Shown here: positions 25,244-38,677 of the stretch, piece after piece
Layout of the letters: each line of letters begins with the position of its first letter
How positions within the stretch are numbered: position 1 is the first letter of the stretch
NCBI GenBank assembly: GCA_963830885.1
Contig: CAWHOA010000012.1
Span: forward strand, 248,001-312,000
Length of the DNA stretch: 64,000 bases
Reading direction: 5' to 3'
DNA from: JAIBJN01 sp963830885
GTDB taxonomy: Bacteria; Actinomycetota; Thermoleophilia; Gaiellales; Gaiellaceae
Notes under the pieces: model-generated
The model's database searches: none
Seen by the model: only the letters and a program-made list of their open reading frames with translations
Told to the model about the DNA's origin: nothing
Program-made: the position numbers and the translations under genes

Positions 25244-25747
25244 ATGACTCGGCGAAGGAAGGGTCTCCTCGCCACGTTCGGGATGTGGGCGGGACTCTTC
25301 GCCCTGGTGTCGGCGGACCTGGCGGCCGCTGACTCGTTCAACGCCTGGTCGGGGACGAAGGGGCCCTATGCGTGGGAGGCGCGCCGGCTCGGCTGCGGCG
25401 TCGTCGGGCAGAACCCCAGCGTCGTCCGGGCGCACACGCGCTGGAGCACGAGCCCGGCGAACGGGTTCGTGCGGCTCACCTTCACGCGGCAGATCCGGGA
25501 CGAGACCACGGGCGAGTGGGCCACCGTCCAGCGGCAGCGGCGCAGCACGAAGAACACAGCCCTCGAGGGCGAGCGCGGGGTCATCCACTGGAATCAGTGG
25601 TTCTTCCCCTTCGCCGACGAGGCGGGCGCCGTCAGCCGGCACATCGTCGTCTTCGAGTGGTTCCGGGACCTGCCCGGAGCGGTCGCGGATCGGAGGGCGC
25701 TGCGGCGCGAGCGCACCTTCCGGCCCTGCATCGTCCAACCGGACTAG
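25244..25747 (+). CDS. Secreted protein of unknown function
   Basis: A 167-residue exported protein with a strong AGGAGG site 3 bases from the ATG. The signal peptide reads RRRKGLLATFGMWAGLFALV, with cleavage near LAAADS. The mature domain is rich in Trp/Arg/Thr (WSGTKGPYAWEARRLGCG, HWNQWFFPF) and has two cysteines. No family is recognised. It stands alone, convergent with the rRNA operon across a shared hairpin. Confidence 0.68.
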   Translation: MTRRRKGLLATFGMWAGLFALVSADLAAADSFNAWSGTKGPYAWEARRLGCGVVGQNPSVVRAHTRWSTSPANGFVRLTFTRQIRDETTGEWATVQRQRRSTKNTALEGERGVIHWNQWFFPFADEAGAVSRHIVVFEWFRDLPGAVADRRALRRERTFRPCIVQPD

Positions 25748-25760
25748 CCCGTTAACGGCG

Positions 25761-25785
25761 AGAGGGCCGCCCATGGCGACCCTCT
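25761..25785. terminator. Hairpin between the rRNA operon end and the convergent secreted-protein gene
   Basis: AGAGGGCCGCC pairs with GGCGACCCTCT (one mismatch, loop CAT). It lies 14 bases past the plus-strand stop and 9 bases past the 5S 3' end, so it could serve both directions. Confidence 0.6.
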
Positions 25786-25793
25786 CAAGATAA

Positions 25794-25909
<116 letters not shown>

Positions 25910-25948
25910 AATTGTGAGGCACGTGTGCGGAAATCCTCGCACACCCTC

Positions 25949-25962
25949 AAAACTCCATAGCG
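25949..25962 (-). other. 3' arm of the 23S pre-rRNA processing stem
   Basis: A 14-base perfect complement to 28989-29002 in the 16S-23S spacer. With a second 8-base match (25972-25979 to 28974-28981) it brackets 23S in the precursor and forms the expected RNase III substrate. Confidence 0.7.
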
Positions 25963-25981
25963 ACTTTTTTACGGTGTTCAA

Positions 25982-28968
<2,987 letters not shown>

Positions 28969-28988
28969 ATGAAGAACACCGTGTTTGC

Positions 28989-29002
28989 CGCTATGGAGTT
29001 TT
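28989..29002 (-). other. 5' arm of the 23S pre-rRNA processing stem
   Basis: Located in the 220-bp spacer between 16S and 23S, which contains no tRNA. Pairs with 25949-25962. Confidence 0.7.
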
Positions 29003-29047
29003 CAAGGTGCGCGCGGGCGATCCCGCTCGAGAAGCACCGGCGCGAGG

Positions 29048-29075
29048 CCGGTCTCTCAAAACTCAACAGCGTGTA
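29048..29075 (-). other. 3' arm of the 16S pre-rRNA processing stem
   Basis: Pairs with leader bases 30868-30895: 18 consecutive base pairs, a short internal mismatch, then 7 more. It lies in the spacer just past 16S. Confidence 0.75.
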
Positions 29076-29188
29076 GGACTCGTCGAGGTCGACGTTGATT
29101 CTAGGCGAGCCCGGGCACCGGACGAAACGGCCGAAGCCGAGACATCAACAGGCCGGGCGCCTGCGGGAGTTGGAGCTCCCGCTTCCCT

Positions 29189-30737
<1,549 letters not shown>

Positions 30738-30867
30738 AGACCTTTCGCATTCAGGGCCGAAGCCCTGGTTGCTAACAGGTTCAAGTTGAGCTTGAGCTCA
30801 AAGTCCCCTCGATGAGAGGAGACGGGTTCATTGACCTCCCGCGCCGAAGCGCGCGAGGTTCTCGACG

Positions 30868-30895
30868 TACACGCTGTTGAGTTTTCAAAGACCGG
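30868..30895 (-). other. 5' arm of the 16S pre-rRNA processing stem (leader)
   Basis: It lies about 130 bases upstream of mature 16S and pairs with 29048-29075 in the spacer, enclosing 16S in the precursor. Confidence 0.75.
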
Positions 30896-30914
30896 TGCCT
30901 CTGCGGCCGGCACG

Positions 30915-30946
30915 AAAAAGGCCTCCAACTCACGCAGAAGGCCCTT
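30915..30946 (-). terminator. Terminator between tyrS and the rRNA leader
   Basis: On the minus strand AAGGGCCT pairs with AGGCCTT (one bulge) and is followed by TTTT. It would end tyrS transcripts before the rRNA promoter region, which must lie within about 30740-30910. Confidence 0.7.
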
Positions 30947-31093
30947 GGAATGAAGTGATACTCGGTCGTATCAGGCTTCGGCCGAAGGGCTCTCCGTTGT
31001 CTCGTGGGTTGCCGTTTTCGTGCAGCCGCCGTTGGCGGCCGAACAATGATAGCAGGTGCCGAAGGGCCGTCAAGCGCCGCCGGGGGCGGGCTC

Positions 31094-32248
31094 TCAGGCG
31101 GCTCCGAGCCGGGCGAACTGCCGCTTCCCGACCTGGATGAGCGCGCCGGCGAGCTCGGCCCGCGGCAGGTCGAGATCCCCGGTCGGAGCGCCGTTCACCT
31201 TGACCCCGCCCTGGGCGATGAGCCGGCGCGCGTCGCTCGTGGAGAGCCCGAAAAGCTCCCGGATGAGCGCCGGCAGGTGCACCGGGTCGCCCGGCGGCAG
31301 ATCGGCCTCCGGGACCTCCTCCGGCGCCTGGCCCTCGCGCACGACGCGCGTGAAGTGCGCCTCGGCCGCCCGCGCGGCCTCCTCCCCGTGCGAGCGGCGC
31401 ACGACGAACCGCGCCAGGTCGAGCTTGGCCTCGAGCGGGTCGAGCGAGGCGGCTTCCGCGTCGGACTCCATCACGAGCCGGTAGTACTCCGGGAGAAGCT
31501 CGTCCGAGATCCGCATCGTCTTCCCGAATTGCTCCTCGGGCGGGTCGGTGAGGCCGATGTAGTTGCCGAGCGACGCGCTCATCTTGCGTCCGTCGAGGCC
31601 GATCAGGAGCGGGGTCGTCAACGCCACCTGCGGCTCGAGCCCGTACGCCTGCATCACGTCGCGGCCGGCGAGGAGGTTGTAGAGCTGGTCGGTGCCGCCG
31701 AGCTCGACGTCAGCGCCGATCGCCACCGAGTCGTAGGCCTGCATGAACGGATAGAGGAGCTCGGAGACGGAGATCGGCGTCTTCGCCTCGTACCGCTTCT
31801 GGAAATCGTCCCGCTCGAGCAGCCGGGCGACGGTGATCGTGCGCGTGAGCCTGACGACCTCGGCGAAGTCGAGCTTCCCGAGCCACTCGCCGTTCATGCG
31901 CACCTCGAGCCTTTCCGGGCTCGTGTCGACGATCTGCGCGGCCTGCTCCAGGTAGGTCTTGGCGTTCGCGTCGATCTCCTCGTCGGAAAGGATCGGGCGC
32001 TCGCTCGAGCGGCCGGACGGATCGCCGATCCGCGTCGTGTAGTCGCCGATGATGAGGACGCCGACGTGGCCGGCCCGCTGGAACGCGGCCATGCGCTGGA
32101 GCGGGATGGCGTGGCCGACGTGGACGTGCGGGGCCGTGACGTCGATGCCGAGCTTGACGCGCAGGGGCCGCCCGGTCGCAAGCTTGCGCTCCAGCTCCCC
32201 CGCCGGGAGCACGTCGACGGCGTTGCGGGTGAGATCGGGGTCGGCCAC
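31094..32248 (-). CDS. tyrS: Tyrosyl-tRNA synthetase
   Basis: A 384-residue class I synthetase. The HIGH motif appears as HVGH (about 44-47), KMSAS is at about residue 222, and a C-terminal S4 RNA-binding domain (SDARRLIAQGGVKVNG) ends the protein. The binding pocket shows TPHVHVGHA and ELGGTDQLYN, typical of the TyrZ/long bacterial class. GTG start. It lies upstream of the rRNA operon in the same orientation. Confidence 0.95.
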   Translation of the reverse strand: MADPDLTRNAVDVLPAGELERKLATGRPLRVKLGIDVTAPHVHVGHAIPLQRMAAFQRAGHVGVLIIGDYTTRIGDPSGRSSERPILSDEEIDANAKTYLEQAAQIVDTSPERLEVRMNGEWLGKLDFAEVVRLTRTITVARLLERDDFQKRYEAKTPISVSELLYPFMQAYDSVAIGADVELGGTDQLYNLLAGRDVMQAYGLEPQVALTTPLLIGLDGRKMSASLGNYIGLTDPPEEQFGKTMRISDELLPEYYRLVMESDAEAASLDPLEAKLDLARFVVRRSHGEEAARAAEAHFTRVVREGQAPEEVPEADLPPGDPVHLPALIRELFGLSTSDARRLIAQGGVKVNGAPTGDLDLPRAELAGALIQVGKRQFARLGAA

Positions 32249-32270
32249 GGCCGACCCCGATCATAGGGGC

Positions 32271-32996
32271 CTAGAAGGGGTAGGGCGCCAGGCTCCACGC
32301 CGAGGCGGCATACCAGATGCCGAAGGCGAGGCTCCACGTTCCGAGAACGGGCGCGACGGCCCCGAAGCTCGAGCTCACGGGCCGGGAGACGAGCGTCCGG
32401 CCGAACCCGCCGGAGAGCACGGTCATCGAGACCGCGGTAAAGATCGCGAGCAGGGCTAGCGATGTCACGGCCAGCGGCGTCGACTCGATCGACGCGACGA
32501 GGAGAATGCCGACGCCGGCGCTCCCGCCCATCCCGTGGACGAGCCCGATGCCGAAGGCGCCGGCGCCGCTCCGGGGGTGCCGGTGCTCGTGGGTCTTGTG
32601 GGCGTGCGAGTGCTCCTCCGCGCCGTGGCGATGAGCGTGCACGTGGTATTCGCCGCGCCTCCACCGGATCAAGAGGCGCACGGCGAGATACACGATGACG
32701 ACGGCGACTGCCGTCTCCGCTCCCCGTTGAAGGGCGTCGGGGAGGTAGCTGCCGAGGAGCAGGATGGGAAGCCCGAAGGCGAAGAGCGTCAGGGCGTGGC
32801 CGAGGCCCCAGGCAAGTCCGAGGCCGCCCGCTCGACGCGTGGCGCGGTCGCTGCCACCCGCAACGAGGGTCGAGACGGCCGCGATGTGATCGGGGTCCGT
32901 GGCGTGGCGGAGACCGAGGAGCACGGCAACCGCCAGGACGATCCAGATGGAGCCGCCGTCCGCGAGGGCGACGATCCTGTCATCGAGTCCGAACAT
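32271..32996 (-). CDS. NicO-type nickel/cobalt transporter
   Basis: A 241-residue membrane protein with the signature LGLRHATDPDHIAAV (about residues 26-40), about six membrane spans, a central His-rich loop (HVHAHRHGAEEHSHAHK) and a second signature GLVHGMGGSAGVG. The HATDPDH helix binds Ni2+ or Co2+ in NiCoT/NicO permeases. Its ATG overlaps the stop of the next NicO-like gene by one base (TGATG), so they form one operon, perhaps a heteromeric or consecutive pair. Confidence 0.9.
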   Translation of the reverse strand: MFGLDDRIVALADGGSIWIVLAVAVLLGLRHATDPDHIAAVSTLVAGGSDRATRRAGGLGLAWGLGHALTLFAFGLPILLLGSYLPDALQRGAETAVAVVIVYLAVRLLIRWRRGEYHVHAHRHGAEEHSHAHKTHEHRHPRSGAGAFGIGLVHGMGGSAGVGILLVASIESTPLAVTSLALLAIFTAVSMTVLSGGFGRTLVSRPVSSSFGAVAPVLGTWSLAFGIWYAASAWSLAPYPF

Positions 32997-34338
32997 CAGA
33001 AAACCTCCGGGAGAGCACGGACGGTAATGCCTACGCCGACCGCGAGGATGAGGAACGCGCTTGCAGCAGGCAGAGCGCGGACGAGCCGCCCGTTCAGCGA
33101 GAGTCGGCCGAAGGCGCGGCGGGCGAGAACGGCGAGCAGCCCGATCGCCGTGACCGTTGCAGCCAGGCCGAGGCTGAACGCGACGATGAGCGCGAGGCCG
33201 AAGCCGACACGGTGGAGCGCGATCGCGCTGAGCAGGACGACGAGCGCCGACGGGCACGGCAGGAGGCCGGCGGCGACGCCCACCCCGAGCAGCCCGCCGC
33301 GGCCGTGGTCGTGCTCGTGCTCGTGCTGGCGTGGTCGTGGTGGTGGTGGTGATGATGCTGATGGCCCCGCGCCCGGCGCACCCGGCCCACGAGGACGCTC
33401 GCTCCGACGGCCACGACGAGCACGCCCGAGGCGAGCGTGAGCCACGGATACAGGCGCTCGGGGACGATGAAGCGGGAGAGCAGGAGCGTGACGAGCCCGA
33501 GGGCGAAGACCCCGGCGGTGTGCGTCGCGGTGACGATCAGGCCGAGGAGCACGGCGTGTCGCGGCTTCCCCCGGGTCCCGACGAGGTAGCCGGCCACGAT
33601 CGCCTTCCCGTGCCCGGGCGTGAGCGCGTGCGCGGCCCCCCAGAACATCGCCACGAGGAGCGAGACGAGAACCACGCCGGCGCCGAGGTCACCGCGTGCG
33701 ATCAGCGACTCGAACCCGCCGTCGGTCGCGCCGGCGGCCTCCTCGCCCGGCAGCTGCGGGGCGACCGCCGGGCCCGTTCCCGGCTCGTACTCGACACGCG
33801 CGGCGGTCACGTCGAGCGGCGAGGTGAGCAGGTCGGCCGGATAGGCCCGGAGCGCGTCGCTGGCGCTGGTCGACGGAACGTCGGCCGCCTCGATCTCGGC
33901 GCCCCCGGTGGCCACCGCGACGATCTCCTTCCAGCCCAGCCGCCGCTCGAAGTTGAGGTCGCGGAACGCGAGCGTCCTTCCGGACGACCCCTCCGGCGCG
34001 GCGAAGACCGCGTCGAACCTCAGCGTCTCGAGCCCGCCGGCGCCCGGCCGTGCCTGCACACGGTGCTCGAGCGGCGTCAGCGCAATCCGGCGTCCGTCGA
34101 GCTCGAGGACGAGCAGATCCGCTACGGCGGCAGCGAAGCCCGGAGCGCGAACCGCCGAGCCCTCCTGGTAGGCGGGGATCTCCGCCAGATCCAGCGCGTA
34201 GCGCACGTAGACCCGGTCGCCGGACAGGACGATCTCACTGTGGCGGTTGACGGTGAAGTTCCCGAGGGGATGGGCAAGCGCCGCGGCCGGCAGGACCAGG
34301 GCAGCGAGCGCAAGCGCTACGGCGAGAGCCTTCTTCAT
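32996..34338 (-). pseudogene. Secreted-domain NicO transporter, frameshifted in its His-rich loop
   Basis: A signal peptide (MKKALAVALALAALVLPAAA) leads to an extracytoplasmic domain of about 230 residues (HPLGNFTVNRHSEIVLSG). Then come NicO spans (FWGAAHALTPGHGKAIVAGY) and a loop of seven consecutive histidines. Near 33327-33331 the frame shifts. Adding one C converts the next codons to QHEHEHDHGRGGLL, and the reading continues through the remaining spans to LPEVF and a stop at 32996. The ATG overlaps the TPR-gene stop (ATGA). Intact length would be about 447 residues. It resembles HupE/RcnA-like proteins with an added external domain. Confidence 0.75.
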
Positions 34339-35648
34339 CTGACGGCCTCCTTCGCGACCGGTGACCAGCGGGGCGAGAAGTGCGGGTTGATGTCGAGCGC
34401 CGCCCGGAAGGTGGACTTGGCGGCCGCCGGCCGGCCGAGGCAGCGCTCGATCATTCCGCGGTGGAAGAGCTTGAGCGCGTCGCGGGTTCCGAGCCGGAGG
34501 GCGCGGTGCGAATGGCCGAGCGCCTCCTCGCAACGGCCGTTGCGGTACAGAGCCCAGGCCAGGACGTCCTCGGCCTCGATGCTCCGCCGCTCGCCGTAGG
34601 CTTCGCGCGCGCGCGCGAGGGCGCCCGCGACGTCGACGTTCCGGTCGAGGTCCACGAGCGCGGTCTCGAGCTCCGTACGCGCCCCGTTCGCCTCGAGCAG
34701 CTGCTGCATGACGTCCACGAGCCCGTAGGCGTCCGCCGCCGCCTCGTCCCGCCCGGCCGCAGCCAGGGTCTCCCCCAGTCCGGCCGCGTACTCCGGCAAC
34801 GGCACGGTCTCGAGGGCACGCCGGTAGAGGACGGCCGCCTCGTCGGTCTGGCCGCGCGCTGCGGCGAGGCGGGCGAGAGCCGCGTCCGCGCGGTGGTATT
34901 CCGGAAAGCGGGCGAGCGCCTCGCGATACGCGCGCTCCGCGAGGCGCAGCCGCCCGCTGTTGATGTAGAGGTTGCCGAGCTCGACGAGTGTCCAGGCGGC
35001 GGGCTCTCCGGTCGGCGCGGCAGCCGAGACTGCGAGCCTCATGGCCGCGATCGCCCCGTCCGTCCGCCCCAGGAGCTCCCTGGCGTAGGCGACGCGGGCG
35101 TAGGAGGCCGTGTTCGGCTTCAGTGCCGCCATTCGGTCGAACGTACGGAAGGCGGCGTCGTATTCGCCCGTCTCGACGAGCGCGTCGCCGAGGATCCCGA
35201 GCGCGGCCGTCGAGTAGGCGTTGATCCGCAGCGCACGCTCGGCGAGGCGACGCGCCTCGGCGAAGCGGTGGCGCGTGGCGGCGAGCGCGGCCAGGCCGCC
35301 CAGGGCAAGGTCGTTGGTGTCGGCGCGCGCGAGCGAGCGGCGAAGTGCGGCCTCGGAGCGGGGGTAGAAGCCCGGGTCGCCGGTCTCGCGGGCACGCTGC
35401 TGGTAGGCGAGGCCGAGCAGGGCGAGCCCCTCGGCATCGGCGGGATTCGACTCGACGCGCTGCTCGAGCTGCGCGACCTGCGCGGCCGTGTCGCCTGCCG
35501 CGAACCCGTCGAGGAGCCGCGTCGCCGCGACCTCGGGCTTCACCGAAGGAACCGGGCCGGCCGACGGGCTCCCCGCGAGCACTCCGCCGAGGAGCGCAGC
35601 GCCGGCCGTGGCGGCCGCGGCGAGGAAGAAGAGCGTTCGTCGTCTCAT
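34335..35648 (-). CDS. Secreted/lipid-less TPR repeat protein
   Basis: A 437-residue protein with an N-terminal signal or anchor (MRRRTLFFLAAAATAGAAL). It then carries about eight tetratricopeptide-type helix pairs (for example ALLGLAYQQRARE, AALGILGDALVETGEYDAAF, LFHRGMIERCLGRPAAAKS). Such solenoids bind partner proteins, so it may scaffold the neighbouring DUF4331 protein or transporters outside the cell. It is coupled to the downstream NicO gene by ATGA. No enzyme motif is seen. Confidence 0.85.
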   Translation of the reverse strand: MRRRTLFFLAAAATAGAALLGGVLAGSPSAGPVPSVKPEVAATRLLDGFAAGDTAAQVAQLEQRVESNPADAEGLALLGLAYQQRARETGDPGFYPRSEAALRRSLARADTNDLALGGLAALAATRHRFAEARRLAERALRINAYSTAALGILGDALVETGEYDAAFRTFDRMAALKPNTASYARVAYARELLGRTDGAIAAMRLAVSAAAPTGEPAAWTLVELGNLYINSGRLRLAERAYREALARFPEYHRADAALARLAAARGQTDEAAVLYRRALETVPLPEYAAGLGETLAAAGRDEAAADAYGLVDVMQQLLEANGARTELETALVDLDRNVDVAGALARAREAYGERRSIEAEDVLAWALYRNGRCEEALGHSHRALRLGTRDALKLFHRGMIERCLGRPAAAKSTFRAALDINPHFSPRWSPVAKEAVR

Positions 35649-35667
35649 GGCGTCTCGGTGAGAGGAC

Positions 35668-35698
35668 GAGGGGCCCGCCGCCGCAGGGCGGGCCCCTC
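35668..35698 (-). terminator. Strong hairpin between the DUF4331 and TPR genes
   Basis: A perfect 12-bp stem (GAGGGGCCCGCC with its complement, loop GCCGCAG) lies 15 bases past the DUF4331 stop. No U-tract follows, so it may attenuate rather than abolish read-through to the TPR-NicO genes. Confidence 0.65.
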
Positions 35699-35712
35699 CG
35701 TCGTCCTCCGCC

Positions 35713-37185
35713 CTACGGCCCACCCATGGCGCCGTGGTGGACGTGCTCGTAGCCCTGGTGCGGCACGGGCACGTAGGGGAACGTCGTCCGGAACGGGCGG
35801 TCGTTCGCGTCGACGCCGTCGCCGAGCTGGTTGTTCGGCGAGCGGTTGGCATTGCCGGCGCAGAAGCCGAAGCTCTCGATCAGCGGACCGACGGCCGGCC
35901 CGTACCCGCAGGTGAGGGCGCGGAGCTCGATGTCGGTCACGTCGTCCTCGAGGCGCCGGCCGTTCGGGAACCCGGCGAAGTCGCCGCCGAGGACACCGAG
36001 CCGGTTCCCCGCACCCACCGGAGCACTCGGCGCAATGCCGGTGTTCAGGCGGATGAGGTCGGCCTGCGTGGGGCCGGTGAAGTTGAGCCCCGGGACGCCC
36101 GTCAGCAGGATCGTGGCGATGTCGCCGCGGCCCGTCTCGGGTGCGTTGTCGAGCACCGGGTAGAGGAGATTCGCCAGGCGAGTCACCTCGGGGCTCGTGT
36201 AGCGCGAAGCGAAGTCCGCGTCACCCGACGGGTCGGATGCGTTCCACCGGTCCTTGTTGCGGAGCGGGATCACAACCTCGTTGATCAGCGGGTTGGCAAG
36301 GCGGGAGACCTGGACCCAGTCCCCGTCCGACCGCCGCCGGCCGTTCGAGTCGATCACCTGCAGGCGCTGCCGGCTCGCAGTCGCGTAGACGCCGATAACG
36401 CCCTTGGGGTCGTCGGCCGCGTGGAGCTTGCCGTCCCGGGTGAGCTGCTTGATCGGGACCTGCAGCACGATGGCGTGCGTGTTGTAGCCGCCGACGCCGT
36501 CCACCCCGTCCTCCGCGTCGAGCGGAATGACGTGCGCGGGGTTGAACGGCCGCAGTCCGGCGAGGTCGAACACGGAGCCGAGATCGACGTAGAACGGGTC
36601 GTCGCTCTGGCCCGCGTACACCTTGATCCCGCCGGAAAGCTCCCGGACGGCGGACTGCATGAGGGAGCCGTAGCTCGGGGTCGAGCGCGGCCCGATGTTG
36701 ACGGGCGGCGTCGGCAGGTTACGGCCGAGCACCGTCGTCCGGTCCTTCGTGACCCTGGTGACCTTGTACGTCTGGGGACGGTTCCAGTCGGGGTCCGAGA
36801 GGGTGTCGATCGGGCCGGTGTTGTAGAGGAACGTGTCGCCGTTGCGAGTCTGCGTGGAGAACTCGAACTGGTAGGACACGTCCTCGCGGCCGTCGCCGGT
36901 CGAGTCGACCTTCAACTCGTAGAGCACGTCTTCGGCGAACTCGTTGAAGTTCGGGCCGCCGGCCGGCTCCTCGAGCGGGATGTAGTTGGCGACGATCGTG
37001 ACCGTGTCGGGCCGGTCGGGGCTCACGAACGCGTACACGTCCGTGTTGTCCGCCGCCGGGTCCAGCATGATGCGTGGCGCCTCGCGGTGGCTGGAGGCGA
37101 GGCCCTTCTCCGGGCCCGAGCCGCGCACGAGCGCGGCCGCCAGCACTGCTACGAGGAGCGCCCCTAGGAGCGCGATTGTTCTCAT
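35713..37185 (-). CDS. DUF4331-family secreted protein
   Basis: A 490-residue protein with a signal peptide (RTIALLGALLVAVLAAALV) followed by the DUF4331 hallmark SSHREAP and DNTDVYAFVSPD. Later segments (GGYNTHAIVLQVPIKQL, LANPLINEVVIPL, GRRLEDDVTDIELRAL) match the family. DUF4331 proteins are exported and of unknown activity. GAGGAGAGG precedes the ATG. It is divergent from a SigK-like sigma factor and upstream of TPR and NicO genes, which suggests a regulated, metal-linked envelope function. Confidence 0.9.
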   Translation of the reverse strand: MRTIALLGALLVAVLAAALVRGSGPEKGLASSHREAPRIMLDPAADNTDVYAFVSPDRPDTVTIVANYIPLEEPAGGPNFNEFAEDVLYELKVDSTGDGREDVSYQFEFSTQTRNGDTFLYNTGPIDTLSDPDWNRPQTYKVTRVTKDRTTVLGRNLPTPPVNIGPRSTPSYGSLMQSAVRELSGGIKVYAGQSDDPFYVDLGSVFDLAGLRPFNPAHVIPLDAEDGVDGVGGYNTHAIVLQVPIKQLTRDGKLHAADDPKGVIGVYATASRQRLQVIDSNGRRRSDGDWVQVSRLANPLINEVVIPLRNKDRWNASDPSGDADFASRYTSPEVTRLANLLYPVLDNAPETGRGDIATILLTGVPGLNFTGPTQADLIRLNTGIAPSAPVGAGNRLGVLGGDFAGFPNGRRLEDDVTDIELRALTCGYGPAVGPLIESFGFCAGNANRSPNNQLGDGVDANDRPFRTTFPYVPVPHQGYEHVHHGAMGGP

Positions 37186-37232
37186 TTCCTCTCCTCCGTG
37201 AGGGGTTGAACGCGCCGTATTCGCGGCGGCCG

Positions 37233-37264
37233 CCGGACCGGTTCAGACGGCCGGACCGAACCGC
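37233..37264. promoter_or_regulatory. Repeated CCGGACCG in the divergent DUF4331/sigma intergenic region
   Basis: CCGGACCG occurs at 37233-37240 and 37251-37258, with CGGTTC and GAACCG forming an inverted pair around them. The 18-base spacing and location between the two divergent starts make it a candidate operator or sigma-dependent promoter. TAGCGT at 37302-37307 is the likely -10 for the sigma gene. Confidence 0.35.
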
Positions 37265-37338
37265 TCGTAGGCCTCGTCCGAATGACGGGCATGGCCGCCG
37301 TGCTAGCGTTGCGCCCGCCTCGGCAGAGGCAAGGAGTC

Positions 37339-37932
37339 ATGGCTCGGGGGCTTGCTCATCTCTCGGACGAGGCGCTCGTCGCTCTCGTCGCCCGCGCGGA
37401 CGAAGACGCCCTGGCGGAGCTCTACGACCGGTTCGGCCGCGTCGCCTACGGGCTCGCGCTTCGCATCGTCCGCGACCCGGCGCTCGCGGAGGACGCGGTA
37501 CAGGAAGGCTTCATGGCGGTCTGGCGTTCCTCGGCGCGCTTCGTCGCCGAGCGCGCCAAAGCGAGCACCTGGATCCTCACGCTGATCCATCGGCGGGCGG
37601 TCGACCTCGTGCGCCGCGAGCAGCCACGCCGCGCCGAGCCCCTCGACGCCGCCCCGCACGAGTCCGGGGACGACGTGGAGGAGGAGGCCTGGCTGCGCCT
37701 GCGCCGAACCCGGGTCCAGGAAGCGCTCAAGCGCCTGCCCGACAAGCAACGGGAGGCGCTCGAGCTCGCGTACTACGGCGGCTTCACCCAGTCCGAGCTG
37801 GCCGACCGGCTCGGCGAGCCGTTGGGCACCATTAAGAGCCGGATGTTCTCCGGACTGGCCACCCTCCGCGAGCTGCTCGCGGAGGACGACATCGAGGAAG
37901 GGCAATGGAGCGAGCCGAGATCCACGAGCTGA
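37339..37932 (+). CDS. SigK-like ECF sigma factor
   Basis: A 197-residue sigma factor. Region 2 (LAELYDRFGRVAYGLALRI, DAVQEGFMAVWR) and region 4 (LKRLPDKQREALELAYYGG, then QSELADRLGEPLGTIKSRM) are complete. The ATG follows AAGGAG. The RskA-like gene starts 28 bases before its stop codon, a sigma/anti-sigma coupling like Mycobacterium sigK-rskA. It probably drives the divergent DUF4331-TPR-NicO genes and itself; that is inferred from location. Confidence 0.92.
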   Translation: MARGLAHLSDEALVALVARADEDALAELYDRFGRVAYGLALRIVRDPALAEDAVQEGFMAVWRSSARFVAERAKASTWILTLIHRRAVDLVRREQPRRAEPLDAAPHESGDDVEEEAWLRLRRTRVQEALKRLPDKQREALELAYYGGFTQSELADRLGEPLGTIKSRMFSGLATLRELLAEDDIEEGQWSEPRSTS

Positions 37933-38624
37933 GCGCCGCCTACGCGCTCGACGCCCTCGACGCCGGCGAGCTCGAGGCCTTCGAGGAGCATCTCGCGCGC
38001 TGCCCCGAGTGCCGGGAGAACGTCGCGTCCTTCCAGGCGGCGGCCGCCGAGCTGGCGTACGACGCGGACGCACCCGCGCCGTCGCCCGTCCTGCGCAACC
38101 GGATCCTCACGCAGGCGGCGAGCGAGCGGCCGAGCATCCCCGTCGCCGCCCCACCGCGCCGGCGCTGGGCGTTGCCCGTGGCCGCCACGGCCGCCGTCGC
38201 CGCCGGCTGCGCCGCGCTCGCCCTCGCCTTCTGGGCTGCCGACCTCTCCCAGCAGGTCGACGATCTCCAGGCCAGCCAGCACACCGCCGACGAGGTGGCG
38301 ATCATGCTGGCCAACCCGAACGCCGAGCGGGTCCCGCTCGACGGCGCCAACGGCGTGCTCGTGGTCGACGAAGAGACGCAGGAGGGCCATCTGCTCATGT
38401 TCGGCCTCGAGGAGGCGCCCGACGAGCACACGTACGAGGCCTGGGTGATCCAGGGCGACGAGGTCGTCCCGGCCGGGCTCTTCTCGGGCGGAGACGAGCG
38501 CGCGACCGTCGTGCCGCTCAACGCGCCGGTGCCCGAAGGGGCGATCGTCGCCGTCACGGTCGAGCAGGCCGGAGGCGTCGACCGGACCGAGCAGCAGCCC
38601 ATCATCACGAGCCGCGCGACCTGA
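37905..38624 (+). CDS. RskA-family anti-sigma factor
   Basis: A 239-residue single-span membrane regulator. The N-terminal anti-sigma domain (about 1-45) carries the zinc-binding H-x3-C-x2-C in EEHLARCPECRENV. A membrane span follows at about 85-108 (AATAAVAAGCAALALAFWAA), then an external anti-sigma-K domain (GHLLMFGLEEAPDEHTYEAWVI). By analogy it holds the overlapping sigma factor inactive until released by proteolysis or ligand binding. The starting ATG lies inside the sigma gene. Confidence 0.92.
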   Translation: MERAEIHELSAAYALDALDAGELEAFEEHLARCPECRENVASFQAAAAELAYDADAPAPSPVLRNRILTQAASERPSIPVAAPPRRRWALPVAATAAVAAGCAALALAFWAADLSQQVDDLQASQHTADEVAIMLANPNAERVPLDGANGVLVVDEETQEGHLLMFGLEEAPDEHTYEAWVIQGDEVVPAGLFSGGDERATVVPLNAPVPEGAIVAVTVEQAGGVDRTEQQPIITSRAT

Positions 38625-38677
38625 CGCACCCTTGAGGCTCGGTCGGCGCCGCGGGCGCCGTTAGACTTCCCTGCTTC

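Noticed and set aside
28969..29188. Possible tRNA in the 16S-23S spacer
   Set aside because: No cloverleaf or T-arm found; the spacer holds the processing stems only.
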